Part shown: positions 7,629 through 17,260 of the stretch, one piece after another
How positions within the stretch are numbered: position 1 is the first letter of the stretch
How the letters are laid out: each line of letters begins with the position of its first letter
From: Thiodiazotropha sp040793985
Lineage (GTDB): Bacteria; Pseudomonadota; Gammaproteobacteria; Chromatiales; Chromatiaceae
Length of the DNA stretch: 64,000 bases
Reading direction: 5' to 3'
Assembly (NCBI GenBank): GCA_040793985.1
Contig: JBFNJI010000009.1
Location: forward strand, 1 to 64,000
Made by a program: the position numbers and the translations under genes
Notes under the pieces: model-generated
Databases searched by the model: none
Seen by the model: the letters and a program-made list of their open reading frames with translations, nothing else
What the model was told of the DNA's origin: nothing

Positions 7629-9722
7629 TCAGGCCTCATCCACCGCCTTCATGCTGAGGCGAATACGGCCCTGCTTGTCAACCTCCAGCACTTTGACTTT
7701 TACCACATCGCCCTCGGCAAGCTTGTCACTGACCTTCTCCACGCGTTCGTTGGAGATCTGGGAGATGTGCACCAGGCCATCCTTGCCGGGCAGTATCGTG
7801 ACAAAGGCACCGAAATCCATCAATTTCGCCACCTTGCCTTCATAGATGGAACCAACTTCCACATCCGCGGTAATCAGCTCGACCCGCTTGCGTGCGTCCT
7901 CACCTGCGGATTTGTCCACGGAGAAGATCTTGACTACACCATCATCGGTGATATCGACAGTCGCACCCGTCTCCTCGGTTATGGAGCGGATAGTCACACC
8001 ACCCTTGCCGATGACATCGCGAATCTTGTCCGGATTGATCTTGAATTCGATGATCCTGGGGGCATGCTCGGACATCTCGTCGCGGTGCGAATTGATGACC
8101 TTGTTCATCTCACCAAGGATATGCAGGCGGCCCTCTTTGGCCTGTTCCAGTGCAATCTCCATGATCTGCTTGGTAATGCCGTTGATCTTGATATCCATCT
8201 GCAGGGCATTGATACCCTGTTCGGTACCGGCCACTTTGAAGTCCATGTCACCCAGGTGGTCCTCATCACCCATGATATCGGTCAGTACGGCAAACTTGTC
8301 ACCCTCTTTGATCAGTCCCATGGCCACACCCGCAACCGGAGACTTGACCGGCACACCGGCATCCATCAGTGCCAGGCTGGTGCCACAGACCGATGCCATC
8401 GAGGAGGAGCCGTTGGATTCAGTGATCTCGGAAACCACCCGGATCGCATAGGGAAAGTCGCCAATTGTCGGCATACAGGCAAGCACACCGCGCTTTGCCA
8501 GGCGCCCATGGCCGATCTCACGCCGTTTGGGACTACCGACACGTCCCGTCTCACCAACGCAGAAAGGCGGGAAATTGTAGTGCAGCATGAAGTGTTCGCG
8601 GCGTGATCCCTCCAGTGCATCGATGATCTGGGAATCGCGCTCTGTGCCCAAAGTGGTTATAACCAGGGCCTGGGTCTCGCCGCGGGTGAAGAGCGCGGAA
8701 CCATGGGTCCTAGGCAATACACCGGTACGCACCGAGATGGGACGCACGGTTCGGGTGTCACGACCATCGATACGGGGTTCGCCATCCAGGATACGCCCCC
8801 TGACAACACGCTTTTTCAGCTTCTCGAGAGCTCCCTTGACCTCGTCGACACTCCAGCGGGGTTCCGCTTCACCTTCCGGGCAGAGCTTCTGTACCGTTGC
8901 CGCCACGACCTCGTCGATGGCGCCATAACGGTCAAGCTTGTCCGCAATGCGATAGGCATCGCCGATGCCCTGGGCGGCTTCTGCCGCCACAGCGGCAGTA
9001 AGCTCCGTGTTCTCTTCCGGTGCCGCGAACCCTGCTGCCGGCTTGTTGACCTCATCCGCCAGCTCCTTGATCGCCTGAATCACGGTCTGGAACTGCTCAT
9101 GACCGAACAGCACGGCACCCAGCATGACCTCTTCGGAGAGCTGATTGGCTTCCGATTCGACCATCAAAACGGCCTCTTCGGTACCGGCGACAATCAGATC
9201 CAGATCAGAATCGGGATTGAGGCCGGTGGTGGCGGCATTCAAAATGTACTCGCCGTTCTTATAGCCGACACGGGCCGCACCGACAGGGCCTTCAAAGGGG
9301 AGTCCGGAGATCGCAAGCGCCGCGGAAGTACCGATCAGTGAAGGTATTTCCGGATCCACTGCAGGATTCAGGGACATCACGGTAATGATGACCTGAACCT
9401 CACTGGTGAAGCCCTTCGGAAACAACGGCCGGATCGGGCGATCGATAAGCCTTGCAGTGAGAATCTCCTTTTCACTGGGACGACCTTCACGACGAAAAAA
9501 GCCGCCCGGGATCATGCCGGCGGCGTATGTCTTCTCCTGGTAATCCACGGTCAATGGAAAAAAGTCCCGGGGTACCTCGCTCTTCGCTTCTACCACGGTC
9601 ACCTGAACCACGGTATCGTCCACATTGACCATGACTGCGCCGTCAGCCTGTCTTGCGATCTCACCGGTTTCGATGGAGACCTTATTGTCTCCCCACTGAA
9701 ATTCTTTCTTGATTAATGCCAC
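7629..9722 (-). CDS. pnp: Polyribonucleotide nucleotidyltransferase (PNPase)
   Basis: This 697-residue 3'-5' phosphorolytic exoribonuclease takes part in mRNA turnover and the RNA degradosome. Two RNase PH domains are visible (first with VTVVEAKSEVPRDFFPLTVDYQEK, second with GRDTRTVRPISVRTGVLPRTHGSALFTRGETQ), then a KH domain (DVIGKGGVTIRSITEETGA) and a C-terminal S1 domain (GSIYEGKVAKLMDFGAFV). The length is normal for the family. The start is GTG at 9722, with AAGGA nine bases upstream. It lies downstream of rpsO, the classic rpsO-pnp arrangement. Confidence 0.98.
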   Translation of the reverse strand: MALIKKEFQWGDNKVSIETGEIARQADGAVMVNVDDTVVQVTVVEAKSEVPRDFFPLTVDYQEKTYAAGMIPGGFFRREGRPSEKEILTARLIDRPIRPLFPKGFTSEVQVIITVMSLNPAVDPEIPSLIGTSAALAISGLPFEGPVGAARVGYKNGEYILNAATTGLNPDSDLDLIVAGTEEAVLMVESEANQLSEEVMLGAVLFGHEQFQTVIQAIKELADEVNKPAAGFAAPEENTELTAAVAAEAAQGIGDAYRIADKLDRYGAIDEVVAATVQKLCPEGEAEPRWSVDEVKGALEKLKKRVVRGRILDGEPRIDGRDTRTVRPISVRTGVLPRTHGSALFTRGETQALVITTLGTERDSQIIDALEGSRREHFMLHYNFPPFCVGETGRVGSPKRREIGHGRLAKRGVLACMPTIGDFPYAIRVVSEITESNGSSSMASVCGTSLALMDAGVPVKSPVAGVAMGLIKEGDKFAVLTDIMGDEDHLGDMDFKVAGTEQGINALQMDIKINGITKQIMEIALEQAKEGRLHILGEMNKVINSHRDEMSEHAPRIIEFKINPDKIRDVIGKGGVTIRSITEETGATVDITDDGVVKIFSVDKSAGEDARKRVELITADVEVGSIYEGKVAKLMDFGAFVTILPGKDGLVHISQISNERVEKVSDKLAEGDVVKVKVLEVDKQGRIRLSMKAVDEA

Positions 9723-9758
9723 GTTTGAATCCTTGAGTTGTGTTTGTTTCAGGACGGA

Positions 9759-10028
9759 TTAGCGACGCAGGCCCAGACGGTTGATCAGCTCTTTATAGCG
9801 ATCCTGGTCCTTGCTCTTCAGATAGTCCAATAGCTTGCGGCGGGAGTTGACGAGACGCACCAGACCCTGACGGGAGTGATGATCCTGCTTGTGTTCTTTA
9901 AAATGCTCCGTGAGCTGCGTGATACGGCTGGTCATCAGGGCAATCTGTACCTCCGGGGAGCCGGTATCACCAGGGGAGCGCTGATACTCTTCGATAACCG
10001 ATTTCTTTTTTGCTGCACTCATTGACAT
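9759..10028 (-). CDS. rpsO: 30S ribosomal protein S15 (uS15)
   Basis: This 89-residue S15 primary binds 16S rRNA in the central domain. The family pattern is clear: GDTGSPEVQIALMTSRI, LTEHFKEHKQDHHSRQGL and the C-terminal LLDYLKSKD. ATG at 10028 is preceded by AGGAGA and gives the standard S15 length; the longer frame to 10073 is rejected. It lies between truB and pnp. Translational self-control through its leader is known in E. coli but cannot be demonstrated here. Confidence 0.98.
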   Translation of the reverse strand: MSMSAAKKKSVIEEYQRSPGDTGSPEVQIALMTSRITQLTEHFKEHKQDHHSRQGLVRLVNSRRKLLDYLKSKDQDRYKELINRLGLRR

Positions 10029-10154
10029 GACGTTTCTCCTCTTGGTTACGTCGTTGATTCTGGTCCAATTCAATGCCTACCCGACAATGAGTTCAGGCGG
10101 ACCGGACCGGTTAAATACTGTTCGTTTTCCAGGCGAGAGCCGGAAAGACCGCGT

Positions 10155-10183
10155 AGTATGCGCGTTCTGTGCCCTCACGGCAA
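10155..10183 (-). promoter_or_regulatory. Candidate sigma-70 promoter for rpsO-pnp
   Basis: On the minus strand TTGCCG (10178-10183) and CATACT (10155-10160) are separated by exactly 17 bases, inside the gap between truB and rpsO. Each box matches four of six consensus positions, and an rpsO promoter is known at this place in related genomes. Confidence 0.4.
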
Positions 10184-10222
10184 CCCAAATTCCACTGAAT
10201 GTGAAGAAATTCTTTCTGCAAT

Positions 10223-11146
10223 TCAATTCGTTACCTGCATCAGCCTCTTCGGCGCCACGCGCCCGTCATCGAGAATCTGGCCGACGCCGAGAAAATCGGT
10301 CTCGTTGGCATAGAGGCGGACCAGACCGCTGGTGGGCGCATTCGGCACCAGAATCGGCTGGCCCTGCTTCATATAGAAGGCGGCATCCGCTGAGAGGGCG
10401 ACCTGGGGCCACTCGGCCAAGGCGCTTTCCAACGGCAGCAGCCAATCGTCCATCTCCTTGAACAGCTTTTCGGAAAACGCCTCCTGTACCTGTTGCAGGG
10501 TCACCATCGACTGGTCGTCGTAGGGCCCCACTCCGGTGCGACGCAGACCGCTGACATAGGCGCCACAACCCAGCTGCTTGCCGATATCCTCGGCGAGGGT
10601 ACGCACGTAGGTTCCCTTGGAACAGTGCACGTCCATGGTGAATTCGGGCAGTGAAAAATCGATCAGCCGCAGGGAGTGAACATGAATGGTTCGGGGTTCA
10701 CGCTCTACCTCCACCCCTTTGCGCGCCAGCTTGTAGAGACGTTCACCCTGGTGTTTGATGGCCGAGTACATGGGTGGCAGCTGCTGCTGTTCGCCGAGGA
10801 AGTCGCCCAGTGTCTGCTGCAGCATTGCTTCCGTCACCCCGCTGGGGTCGGCCTGCTCGACTACTTCGCCCTCGGCATCGGCGGTGGTCCTGGTCTCACC
10901 CAGTCTGACCTTGACCCGGTAGTGCTTATCGGCATCCAGGAGGAAAGCGGAAAGCTTGGTCGCCTCCCCGAAACAGATCGGCAATAGGCCGGTGGCAAGC
11001 GGATCGAGGCTGCCTGTGTGTCCGGCCTTCGCGGCCTTGAAGAGGAACTTTACCTCTTGCAAGGCTTTGTTCGATGTCATGCCATCAGGCTTGTCGAGCA
11101 GCAATACACCACTGATATTGCGCCCTCTGTTGCGACGACGTCCCAT
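10223..11146 (-). CDS. truB: tRNA pseudouridine(55) synthase
   Basis: This 307-residue enzyme converts U55 of the tRNA T loop to pseudouridine. The catalytic aspartate is D48 within GSLDPLATGLLP; VKVRLGETRTTADAEGE and the thumb region follow. A C-terminal PUA-like domain is present (after about 240), giving the full gammaproteobacterial length. It sits between rbfA and rpsO in the conserved rimP-nusA-infB-rbfA-truB-rpsO-pnp order, all on one strand. Confidence 0.97.
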   Translation of the reverse strand: MGRRRNRGRNISGVLLLDKPDGMTSNKALQEVKFLFKAAKAGHTGSLDPLATGLLPICFGEATKLSAFLLDADKHYRVKVRLGETRTTADAEGEVVEQADPSGVTEAMLQQTLGDFLGEQQQLPPMYSAIKHQGERLYKLARKGVEVEREPRTIHVHSLRLIDFSLPEFTMDVHCSKGTYVRTLAEDIGKQLGCGAYVSGLRRTGVGPYDDQSMVTLQQVQEAFSEKLFKEMDDWLLPLESALAEWPQVALSADAAFYMKQGQPILVPNAPTSGLVRLYANETDFLGVGQILDDGRVAPKRLMQVTN

Positions 11147-11191
11147 TATAAAAGGCCCCGATACTCTATATGCTTATTCGTAAAGATAGGA

Positions 11192-11560
11192 TCAATCCGG
11201 ATCGCTGTGGTTATCCTTCACCGCGTGATCGATCAGGCTGGAAAGGTGTTCCCCCTGCTCCACCGAAGTGTCGTATACAAAGTTCAGCTTCGGTATAGAA
11301 CGCAGCTTCATGCGTTGACCCAACAACCAGCGTAGATGGCCGGCCATCTGATTCAAATGAGCGACACTCTCTTTTGGCGACAGCGTGGATGCCAACGCGG
11401 TGACGAATATCTTTGCCTGGGAGAGGTCTCTGACAACCCGGGCTTCCTGAATTGTCACCATTCCCATCGCCGGATCCTTGACCTCAGATCTGATCAGTTC
11501 AGCCAATTCACGCTGAATCTCGGCACCGATGCGATCTGTTCGTTGATAGTCTCGGGACAT
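11192..11560 (-). CDS. rbfA: 30S ribosome-binding factor A
   Basis: This 122-residue KH-fold protein assists late 16S rRNA maturation. Family features are RIGAEIQRELAELIRSEVKDP at the N-terminus, the VTIQEARVVRDLSQAKIFVTAL strand-helix, and LRSIPKLNFVYDTS near the C-terminus. The start is ATG at 11560. It is 17 bases downstream of infB and certainly cotranscribed. Confidence 0.97.
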   Translation of the reverse strand: MSRDYQRTDRIGAEIQRELAELIRSEVKDPAMGMVTIQEARVVRDLSQAKIFVTALASTLSPKESVAHLNQMAGHLRWLLGQRMKLRSIPKLNFVYDTSVEQGEHLSSLIDHAVKDNHSDPD

Positions 11561-11577
11561 AACAGGGCCTGTTCACA

Positions 11578-14157
11578 CTACACGCTACGTAACACTTCCG
11601 TGCGTTCGAAGACCTCGATTTGATCACCAACCTGAACATCGTTGTAGTTCTTGACGCCGATACCGCACTCCATGCCGCTCTTGACTTCGCCGACGTCATC
11701 CTTGAAGCGCCTCAGTGATTCCAAGGCACCCTCGTAGATCACCACGTTGTCGCGCAACACACGAATCGGATTGTTGCGCTTGACCATGCCCTCGACGACC
11801 ATGCAACCGGCGATGGCACCGAGCTTGGAGTTGCGGAACACATCCCTCACCTCGGCCAATCCGATGATCTCTTCGCGGATCTCCGGCGAGAGCATGCCCG
11901 AGATGGCCTTTTTCACATCATCGATGATCTCATAGATGATGCTGTAATAACGCATATCTATGCCCTGCTCTTCGACCACCCTGCGCGCACCGGCGTCGGC
12001 ACGTACATTGAAACCGATGATAATGGCATTCGAGGTGACCGCAAGATTGGCGTCGGACTCGTTGATACCGCCTACACCGGAGGCAACTACCGCGACCTTC
12101 ACTTCGTCGGTGGAGGTTTTCGTCAGCGCCTCTTTCAACGCCTCGACACTGCCCTGCACATCGGCCTTTACGATCACATTCAAGACCTGGGTTTCACCCT
12201 CTTCCATCTGGGTGAACATCTCGTCCAGTTTCGCCGCCTTCTGTGCCGCCAAGCGGGTGTCACGTTGCTTGTCGTGGCGCAATTCGGCGATTTCGCGGGC
12301 GCGACGCTCATCGCTGACCACGCGTACGTCATCACCCGCTTCAGGTGTGCCAGAGAGACCGAGCACGACCACGGGGATGGATGGCCCGGCGGTCTTGATG
12401 GCACGGCCGTTCTCGTCGAACATCGCGCGCACCCGTCCATACTCCTTACCGGAGACGACCACATCGCCCCGCTCCAGGGTGCCTGACTGCACCAGAACTG
12501 TTGCGACAGGGCCACGGCCCTTGTCGAGAGAGGACTCCACAATCGAGCCGGTGGCATTGCCATCGGGCACTGCCTTCAGTTCCAGCACCTCGGCCTGCAG
12601 CAGTATGGCATCAAGCAACTCATCTATACCCTGGCCGGTCTTTGCCGAGACTTTCACGAACATCGTGTCGCCGCCCCACTCCTCAGGAATGACCTCCTCC
12701 TGGGAGAGTTCCTGGATGACGCGATCGGGATTGGCCTCTTCCTTGTCGATCTTGTTGATCGCAACGATCAGCGGCACCTCAGCCGCCTTGGCATGCTGAA
12801 TCGCCTCCTTGGTCTGCGGCATCACGCCGTCATCGGCGGATACAACCAGAATCACGATATCGGTCACCTTGGCACCGCGGGCACGCATCGCGGTAAAGGC
12901 AGCATGGCCGGGGGTATCGAGAAAGGAGACGGTGCCCTTGTCGGTATCCACATGATAGGCGCCGATATGCTGGGTTATTCCGCCCGCCTCACCAGCGGCG
13001 ACCCGGCTGGTGCGGATGTAGTCGAGCAGTGAGGTCTTGCCATGGTCGACATGACCCATGATGGTTACCACGGGCGGACGGGTGATCGCGTCACCGGCCT
13101 CCTGGCTCTCCTCCATGCTCAGCAGATCGGCCTCTATATCCTCGTCTCGCTGTTGCACCGGCACATGGCCCATCTCTTCAACCACCAGGATCGCGGTATC
13201 CCGGTCCAGCGGTTGGTTGATCGTCACCATCATGCCCATCTTCATCAATACCTTGATCACTTCTGCGGCCTTGATCGACATCCGCTGTGCCAGCTCGGCA
13301 ACTGTGATGTTCTCAGGCACCTTGACCTCATGAACCACCGGGCTGGTGGGACGTTGAAATCCGTGCTGGGTCTCGCTGGAGGCAACCGCCGATTTTCTCG
13401 GCTGCTTGGGGGCCTTTTTCTTACGCCGGCCCTTGGCACCTTCCGCGACATGCAGCTGTTCTTTGCGCTCCATACGCTGCTCTTCCTCGAATTCCTTCTC
13501 TTCGCGTTTGCTCTCCTTGCGACCCTTCTTGCCACGCCCGCTATCGGCCTTCGGCTGTTTTTCCTCAACCACCGCCGGTTCTTCGGGCTTCAACAGCTCC
13601 ACTTCGGCCGCCTTTCGTGCAGCCTCCTCTTCCGCCGCTATACGCGCAGCCTCCTCTTCCGCCTGCTTGGCAGCCTCCTCCTCGGCCCGTTTAGCCGCTT
13701 CCGCCGCTTTGCGCGCCTCGATTTCGGCCTCGATCGCAGCCCTTTCCTTGGCCTGATCATCAAGGGCTTTTCTCGCCTCTTCCGCCTCTTTGGTCTTGCG
13801 TTCGTCGGTCTCTACATTGGCACGTTTGACATAGGTCCGTTTTTTACGAACCTCGACACTGACCGTCTTTGCCGGTGTCGACGATGCGCGGCTCAAAGTA
13901 CTGCGTGACGCTGTTGGCTGACGCAGCTCGCTGACGGTCTTGCGGCGCAGTGTGACCTTGCTCGGGGCGGTCACGCCGGCACTTTTTTTCTTGCCATGGC
14001 TCTCGCGCAGATAGTGCAGCAGCTTGGCTTTCTCCTCGTCGGAGATCCTGTCATCAGGACTCTTGGCCTGGATTCCGGCATCCTCCAACTGTTCCATCAA
14101 GCGATCGGCTGGGATGCCAACAACGTTTGCAAGTTGTGCTACCGTTACTTCACTCAT
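11578..14157 (-). CDS. infB: Translation initiation factor IF-2
   Basis: This 859-residue GTPase brings fMet-tRNA to the 30S subunit. An N-terminal IF2_N domain (first 50 residues) is followed by a highly charged Glu/Lys/Ala-rich linker (about 110-260). A second IF2_N region precedes the G domain, with GHVDHGKT near residue 366, DTPGHAAF and NKID. The C-terminal domains II to IV complete the protein (VLRDNVVIYEGALESLRRFKDD). An antisense frame of 288 residues opposite the linker is a composition artefact. It is the third gene of the rimP operon. Confidence 0.98.
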   Translation of the reverse strand: MSEVTVAQLANVVGIPADRLMEQLEDAGIQAKSPDDRISDEEKAKLLHYLRESHGKKKSAGVTAPSKVTLRRKTVSELRQPTASRSTLSRASSTPAKTVSVEVRKKRTYVKRANVETDERKTKEAEEARKALDDQAKERAAIEAEIEARKAAEAAKRAEEEAAKQAEEEAARIAAEEEAARKAAEVELLKPEEPAVVEEKQPKADSGRGKKGRKESKREEKEFEEEQRMERKEQLHVAEGAKGRRKKKAPKQPRKSAVASSETQHGFQRPTSPVVHEVKVPENITVAELAQRMSIKAAEVIKVLMKMGMMVTINQPLDRDTAILVVEEMGHVPVQQRDEDIEADLLSMEESQEAGDAITRPPVVTIMGHVDHGKTSLLDYIRTSRVAAGEAGGITQHIGAYHVDTDKGTVSFLDTPGHAAFTAMRARGAKVTDIVILVVSADDGVMPQTKEAIQHAKAAEVPLIVAINKIDKEEANPDRVIQELSQEEVIPEEWGGDTMFVKVSAKTGQGIDELLDAILLQAEVLELKAVPDGNATGSIVESSLDKGRGPVATVLVQSGTLERGDVVVSGKEYGRVRAMFDENGRAIKTAGPSIPVVVLGLSGTPEAGDDVRVVSDERRAREIAELRHDKQRDTRLAAQKAAKLDEMFTQMEEGETQVLNVIVKADVQGSVEALKEALTKTSTDEVKVAVVASGVGGINESDANLAVTSNAIIIGFNVRADAGARRVVEEQGIDMRYYSIIYEIIDDVKKAISGMLSPEIREEIIGLAEVRDVFRNSKLGAIAGCMVVEGMVKRNNPIRVLRDNVVIYEGALESLRRFKDDVGEVKSGMECGIGVKNYNDVQVGDQIEVFERTEVLRSV

Positions 14158-14248
14158 ACATCAGGCCTCTTATATTTGCCTCATCCATCTGTTCCCATGC
14201 TATGCATATATACCGTACTTAAATGCGGCATTAATGAGACACAACAAC

Positions 14249-15742
14249 CTATTTCGCCTCTTCAAACCAGGGTGCACGGGCTGTCATGATCAGCTGCCCC
14301 GCACGTTCTTCATCCATACCCTCTATTTCCATCAGATCGTCAATGGACTGCTCCGCCAGATCCTCCATGGTCACCACACCGCGACCCGCGAGGGTTAGGG
14401 CGAGTTGCTTGTCCATGCCATCCATGGTCAGCAGATCCTCTGCGGGCTCACGGAACGCCTCCTCGTTGGCGATAGCCTTGGTCAACAGATAGTCCTTCGC
14501 CCGGTTGCGCAATTCGTTGATCAGATCCTCGTCAAACTCTTCGATACTGAGCATCTCCTCGATCGGGACATAGGCGACCTCATCGACACTGGTAAAGCCC
14601 TCCTGCACCAGTATTGCAGCCACATCATCATCCACATCCAACTGCTCCATGAAGGCATCCATGAAACCCTTGGCTTCCGATTCGCTCTTTTCCGCTGCCT
14701 GGGCCTCATCCATTACGTTCAGTTCCCAGCCGGTCAACTGGCTGGCGAGGCGTACATTCTGCCCGCCGCGACCTATGGCCTGGGAGAGATTCTCTTCGCT
14801 CACTGCCACATCCATGGTGTGGGTGTCCTCATCCACGACGATGGAGACGACGTCTGCCGGTGACATGGCATTGATCACATACTGCGCGGGGTTGTCATTC
14901 CAAAGGATGATATCCACGCGTTCACCGTTCAGCTCATTGGAGACCGCCTGCACTCTCGATCCACGCATGCCGACACAGGCACCGACAGGATCGATACGCT
15001 GATCGAGGGCCTTGACCGCGATCTTAGCGCGCAAGCCTGGATCCCGGGCTGCGCTCCTGATATCGATCAGCCCTTCGCCCACCTCGGGCACCTCGAGCTT
15101 GAACAGTTCGATCAGCAGCTCCGGCATGGTCCGGCTGATGAAGAGTTGCGGCCCCCTGGGCTCGGAGCGGATTTCGTAGAGATAACCTCGAATCCGGTCA
15201 CCGACCCTGATCGACTCCTTGGGGATCATGTGCTCACGGCCGATAAAAGCCTCCGCATTGCCGCCCAGGTCGAGAAAGACGTTGCCACGATCAATACGCT
15301 TGACCACTCCGGTGACCAGTTCACCTTCACGTCCCTTGTAGGCCTCGACCACCTTCGCCCTTTCAGCTTCACGCACCTTCTGCACGATTACCTGCTTGGC
15401 GGCTTGCGCGGCGATGCGGCCAAACTCGATGGACTCGATCGGCTCTTCCACGAACTCGCCAACCTGGATATCGGGGTGATCCTCTCTGGCTACATCCAGA
15501 ATGACCTCCCGCAGCGGCGCGTCAGGCTCCTCCTCGGAGTAGGATTCGACCACCTCCCAGCGGCGATAGGTATCGTAGTCTCCGGTGGTTCTGTCGATTG
15601 CAACACGCACCAGAATGTCGTCGCCGTTACGCTTGCGCGTGGCGGATGCCAGAGCAGCCTCAATGGCCTCGAAGATGATCGTTTTTTCGACATCCTTCTC
15701 ATTGGAAACCGCATCTACGACCAGCAATATCTCTTTACTCAT
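14249..15742 (-). CDS. nusA: Transcription termination/antitermination protein NusA
   Basis: This 497-residue RNA-polymerase-binding factor starts with MSKEILLVVDAVSNEK. An N-terminal RNAP-binding domain is followed by an S1 domain (VTGVVKRIDRGNVFLDLGGNAEAFI), two KH domains (VGACVGMRGSRVQAVSNEL; AIGRGGQNVRLASQLTGW) and two acidic C-terminal repeats, the full-length gammaproteobacterial form. I chose ATG at 15742 rather than the TTG one codon upstream. It lies between rimP and infB. Confidence 0.98.
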   Translation of the reverse strand: MSKEILLVVDAVSNEKDVEKTIIFEAIEAALASATRKRNGDDILVRVAIDRTTGDYDTYRRWEVVESYSEEEPDAPLREVILDVAREDHPDIQVGEFVEEPIESIEFGRIAAQAAKQVIVQKVREAERAKVVEAYKGREGELVTGVVKRIDRGNVFLDLGGNAEAFIGREHMIPKESIRVGDRIRGYLYEIRSEPRGPQLFISRTMPELLIELFKLEVPEVGEGLIDIRSAARDPGLRAKIAVKALDQRIDPVGACVGMRGSRVQAVSNELNGERVDIILWNDNPAQYVINAMSPADVVSIVVDEDTHTMDVAVSEENLSQAIGRGGQNVRLASQLTGWELNVMDEAQAAEKSESEAKGFMDAFMEQLDVDDDVAAILVQEGFTSVDEVAYVPIEEMLSIEEFDEDLINELRNRAKDYLLTKAIANEEAFREPAEDLLTMDGMDKQLALTLAGRGVVTMEDLAEQSIDDLMEIEGMDEERAGQLIMTARAPWFEEAK

Positions 15743-15757
15743 CAATTGTTTCCCAAT

Positions 15758-16216
15758 CTAAATTTCCGGTATCAAACGTGCTGAGTCGATCAGGTCGATG
15801 GCGATTCGATGGAGTGTCCCATCCTCATCGATCAACACCTGCTCCTCAGCCACGCCCCGAAGTACACCGGTAAAACGGTGACGACCTTCTATTTTGGTAT
15901 GGGTCTTTACCCGCACCCTGCTACCCTGAAAGCGCTCGAAGTGTTCACGCTCAAACAGGGGCCTGTCCAAACCGGGTGAAGAGACCTCAAGCTGGTAGGG
16001 CTCCTTGATCGGGTCCTCCACATCCAGCACACCGCTGATCTGATGGCTGACCTGTACACAGTCATCGAGATTGATGCCGTCCACGTGATCGATATAGACC
16101 CTCAGCAGTGCGCCTCCCTTGCCCTGACCAGTCATCTCCAAACCGATCAGCTCGTAGCCCAGCAGCTCGACTTCAGCACGGACCAGGGATTTCAATTTTT
16201 CCGGAGCCGATCGCAT
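15758..16216 (-). CDS. rimP: Ribosome maturation factor RimP
   Basis: This 152-residue protein is required for 30S assembly. Typical segments are LVRAEVELLGYELIGLEM, LRVYIDHVDGINLDDCVQVS, LEVSSPGLDRPL and the C-terminal SH3-like part. ATG at 16216 follows a GGTGA ribosome site and gives the usual length; the open frame continues upstream to 16330 into the terminator and is not used. It is the first gene of the operon. Confidence 0.95.
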   Translation of the reverse strand: MRSAPEKLKSLVRAEVELLGYELIGLEMTGQGKGGALLRVYIDHVDGINLDDCVQVSHQISGVLDVEDPIKEPYQLEVSSPGLDRPLFEREHFERFQGSRVRVKTHTKIEGRHRFTGVLRGVAEEQVLIDEDGTLHRIAIDLIDSARLIPEI

Positions 16217-16331
16217 TTCTTCACCGCAATAAAAAATGGGCGCATGGCCCATCACGATGTCTTCGAGATCCGACGACCCGGTAGATTTACTCTTCAACCG
16301 GGGTCTCCATGGTCGTTCGCTCGAAAACAAA

Positions 16332-16353
16332 AAAACCCCGCTATCGGGGTTTT
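16332..16353. terminator. Bidirectional terminator upstream of rimP
   Basis: The perfect hairpin AAAACCCCG-CTAT-CGGGGTTTT separates the rimP operon from the upstream MsrB/DUF1223 unit. A and T runs flank the stem on both strands. Confidence 0.75.
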
Positions 16354-16466
16354 ATTATAGTTCGATGCGGTGCATCAGGTTTCTCTCTGCCCGATGGACC
16401 TCCGCAAATTCGACGCGAAGAATAGCACAGGCCGCAATCATGCGCAATTGGTGCCTGTGAACAGAT

Positions 16467-16493
16467 AAAAAAAGCGCTGGTCGGCGCACTTGA
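16467..16493 (-). terminator. Weak terminator after DUF1223 gene
   Basis: On the minus strand GCGC-CGACCA-GCGC is followed by seven Ts, about 25 bases after the stop codon. The stem is short, with partial A-T extension across a mismatch. Confidence 0.45.
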
Positions 16494-16516
16494 GAAAATT
16501 TTACAGCGTCAAAGCC

Positions 16517-17260
16517 CTAGGGCAGCCAGCCTCCCACAGCCTGCACCTGTTGCGTCGAACCCGGTCGGGTGAGCCAGGCGACAATGGCCAATCGATCCGC
16601 TTCAGCAGCGGAAAACAGAGGCCAGTCAAACTGCCACTCCCCCTGCTGGGCTGCGGTTGTACGATGACTTAAGACGACAAAGCTCTCATCCAGGGTACGT
16701 CCGCTGTTTTCACCGCCGCCAATCGGGCTGGAGAGACCGAATCCAAGGATCGCCAGATGGGCAACATAATCGGTTGTCTCGAGATTGGGCTGCGGTGAGA
16801 AGCGGAGTCTGGCACCACTTCCCGAGTCAACCTGCAGGGTAAGCGTTCCCACGTTTTCAGTTGTCTTCAAGTCGAGTTCTGGCCGGTAAAACCACTGCCG
16901 CCACTCTTGCCCGTTGAGCACAAATCCGGGCGTGTAGACAGAGCGTACCGCACCCTGTCGGCGATAGTCGCGCTGACGTTGACTGAAGGCTTTCGAGGCA
17001 AAGCGGTCTGGCCAACCCAGGCCGTCCCAATAGTCCACATGGAAGGCCAGCGGGATGAGCTCCCGCCATAGTCCCGGGTGGCTCTCCAAATCCCGCAGCC
17101 AGGCATCGGCGGGAGGGCAACTGCTGCAGCCGTGGGAGGTGAAGAGCTCGAGCAGGTTGACCCGCTGCACCGTGCTCTCCAGGGTCAGGGCCTGGATAGG
17201 CTGAGCGGCAACGGCGGTCATAAGCCCCAGACTCAGCAACAGGCCGCGCCAGCCGTTCAT
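16517..17260 (-). CDS. DUF1223 thioredoxin-like exported protein
   Basis: This 247-residue protein has an N-terminal signal peptide (GLLLSLGLMTAVAAQPIQA) and a CSSC-type redox site (C45, C48 in FTSHGCSSCPPADAWL) typical of DUF1223, a thioredoxin-fold family of unknown substrate. A HVDYWDGLGWPD segment is also a family hallmark. Its ATG at 17260 overlaps the stop of the msrB gene by four bases, so translation is coupled. Pairing with an exported methionine sulfoxide reductase suggests a periplasmic thiol role, perhaps as its reductant, but this is inference. Confidence 0.85.
   Translation of the reverse strand: MNGWRGLLLSLGLMTAVAAQPIQALTLESTVQRVNLLELFTSHGCSSCPPADAWLRDLESHPGLWRELIPLAFHVDYWDGLGWPDRFASKAFSQRQRDYRRQGAVRSVYTPGFVLNGQEWRQWFYRPELDLKTTENVGTLTLQVDSGSGARLRFSPQPNLETTDYVAHLAILGFGLSSPIGGGENSGRTLDESFVVLSHRTTAAQQGEWQFDWPLFSAAEADRLAIVAWLTRPGSTQQVQAVGGWLP

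Noticed and set aside
13042..13908. 288-codon plus-strand frame opposite infB
   Set aside because: It is the shadow of the Glu/Lys/Ala-rich linker of IF-2, giving a Leu/Phe/Arg-rich artefact without ribosome site.
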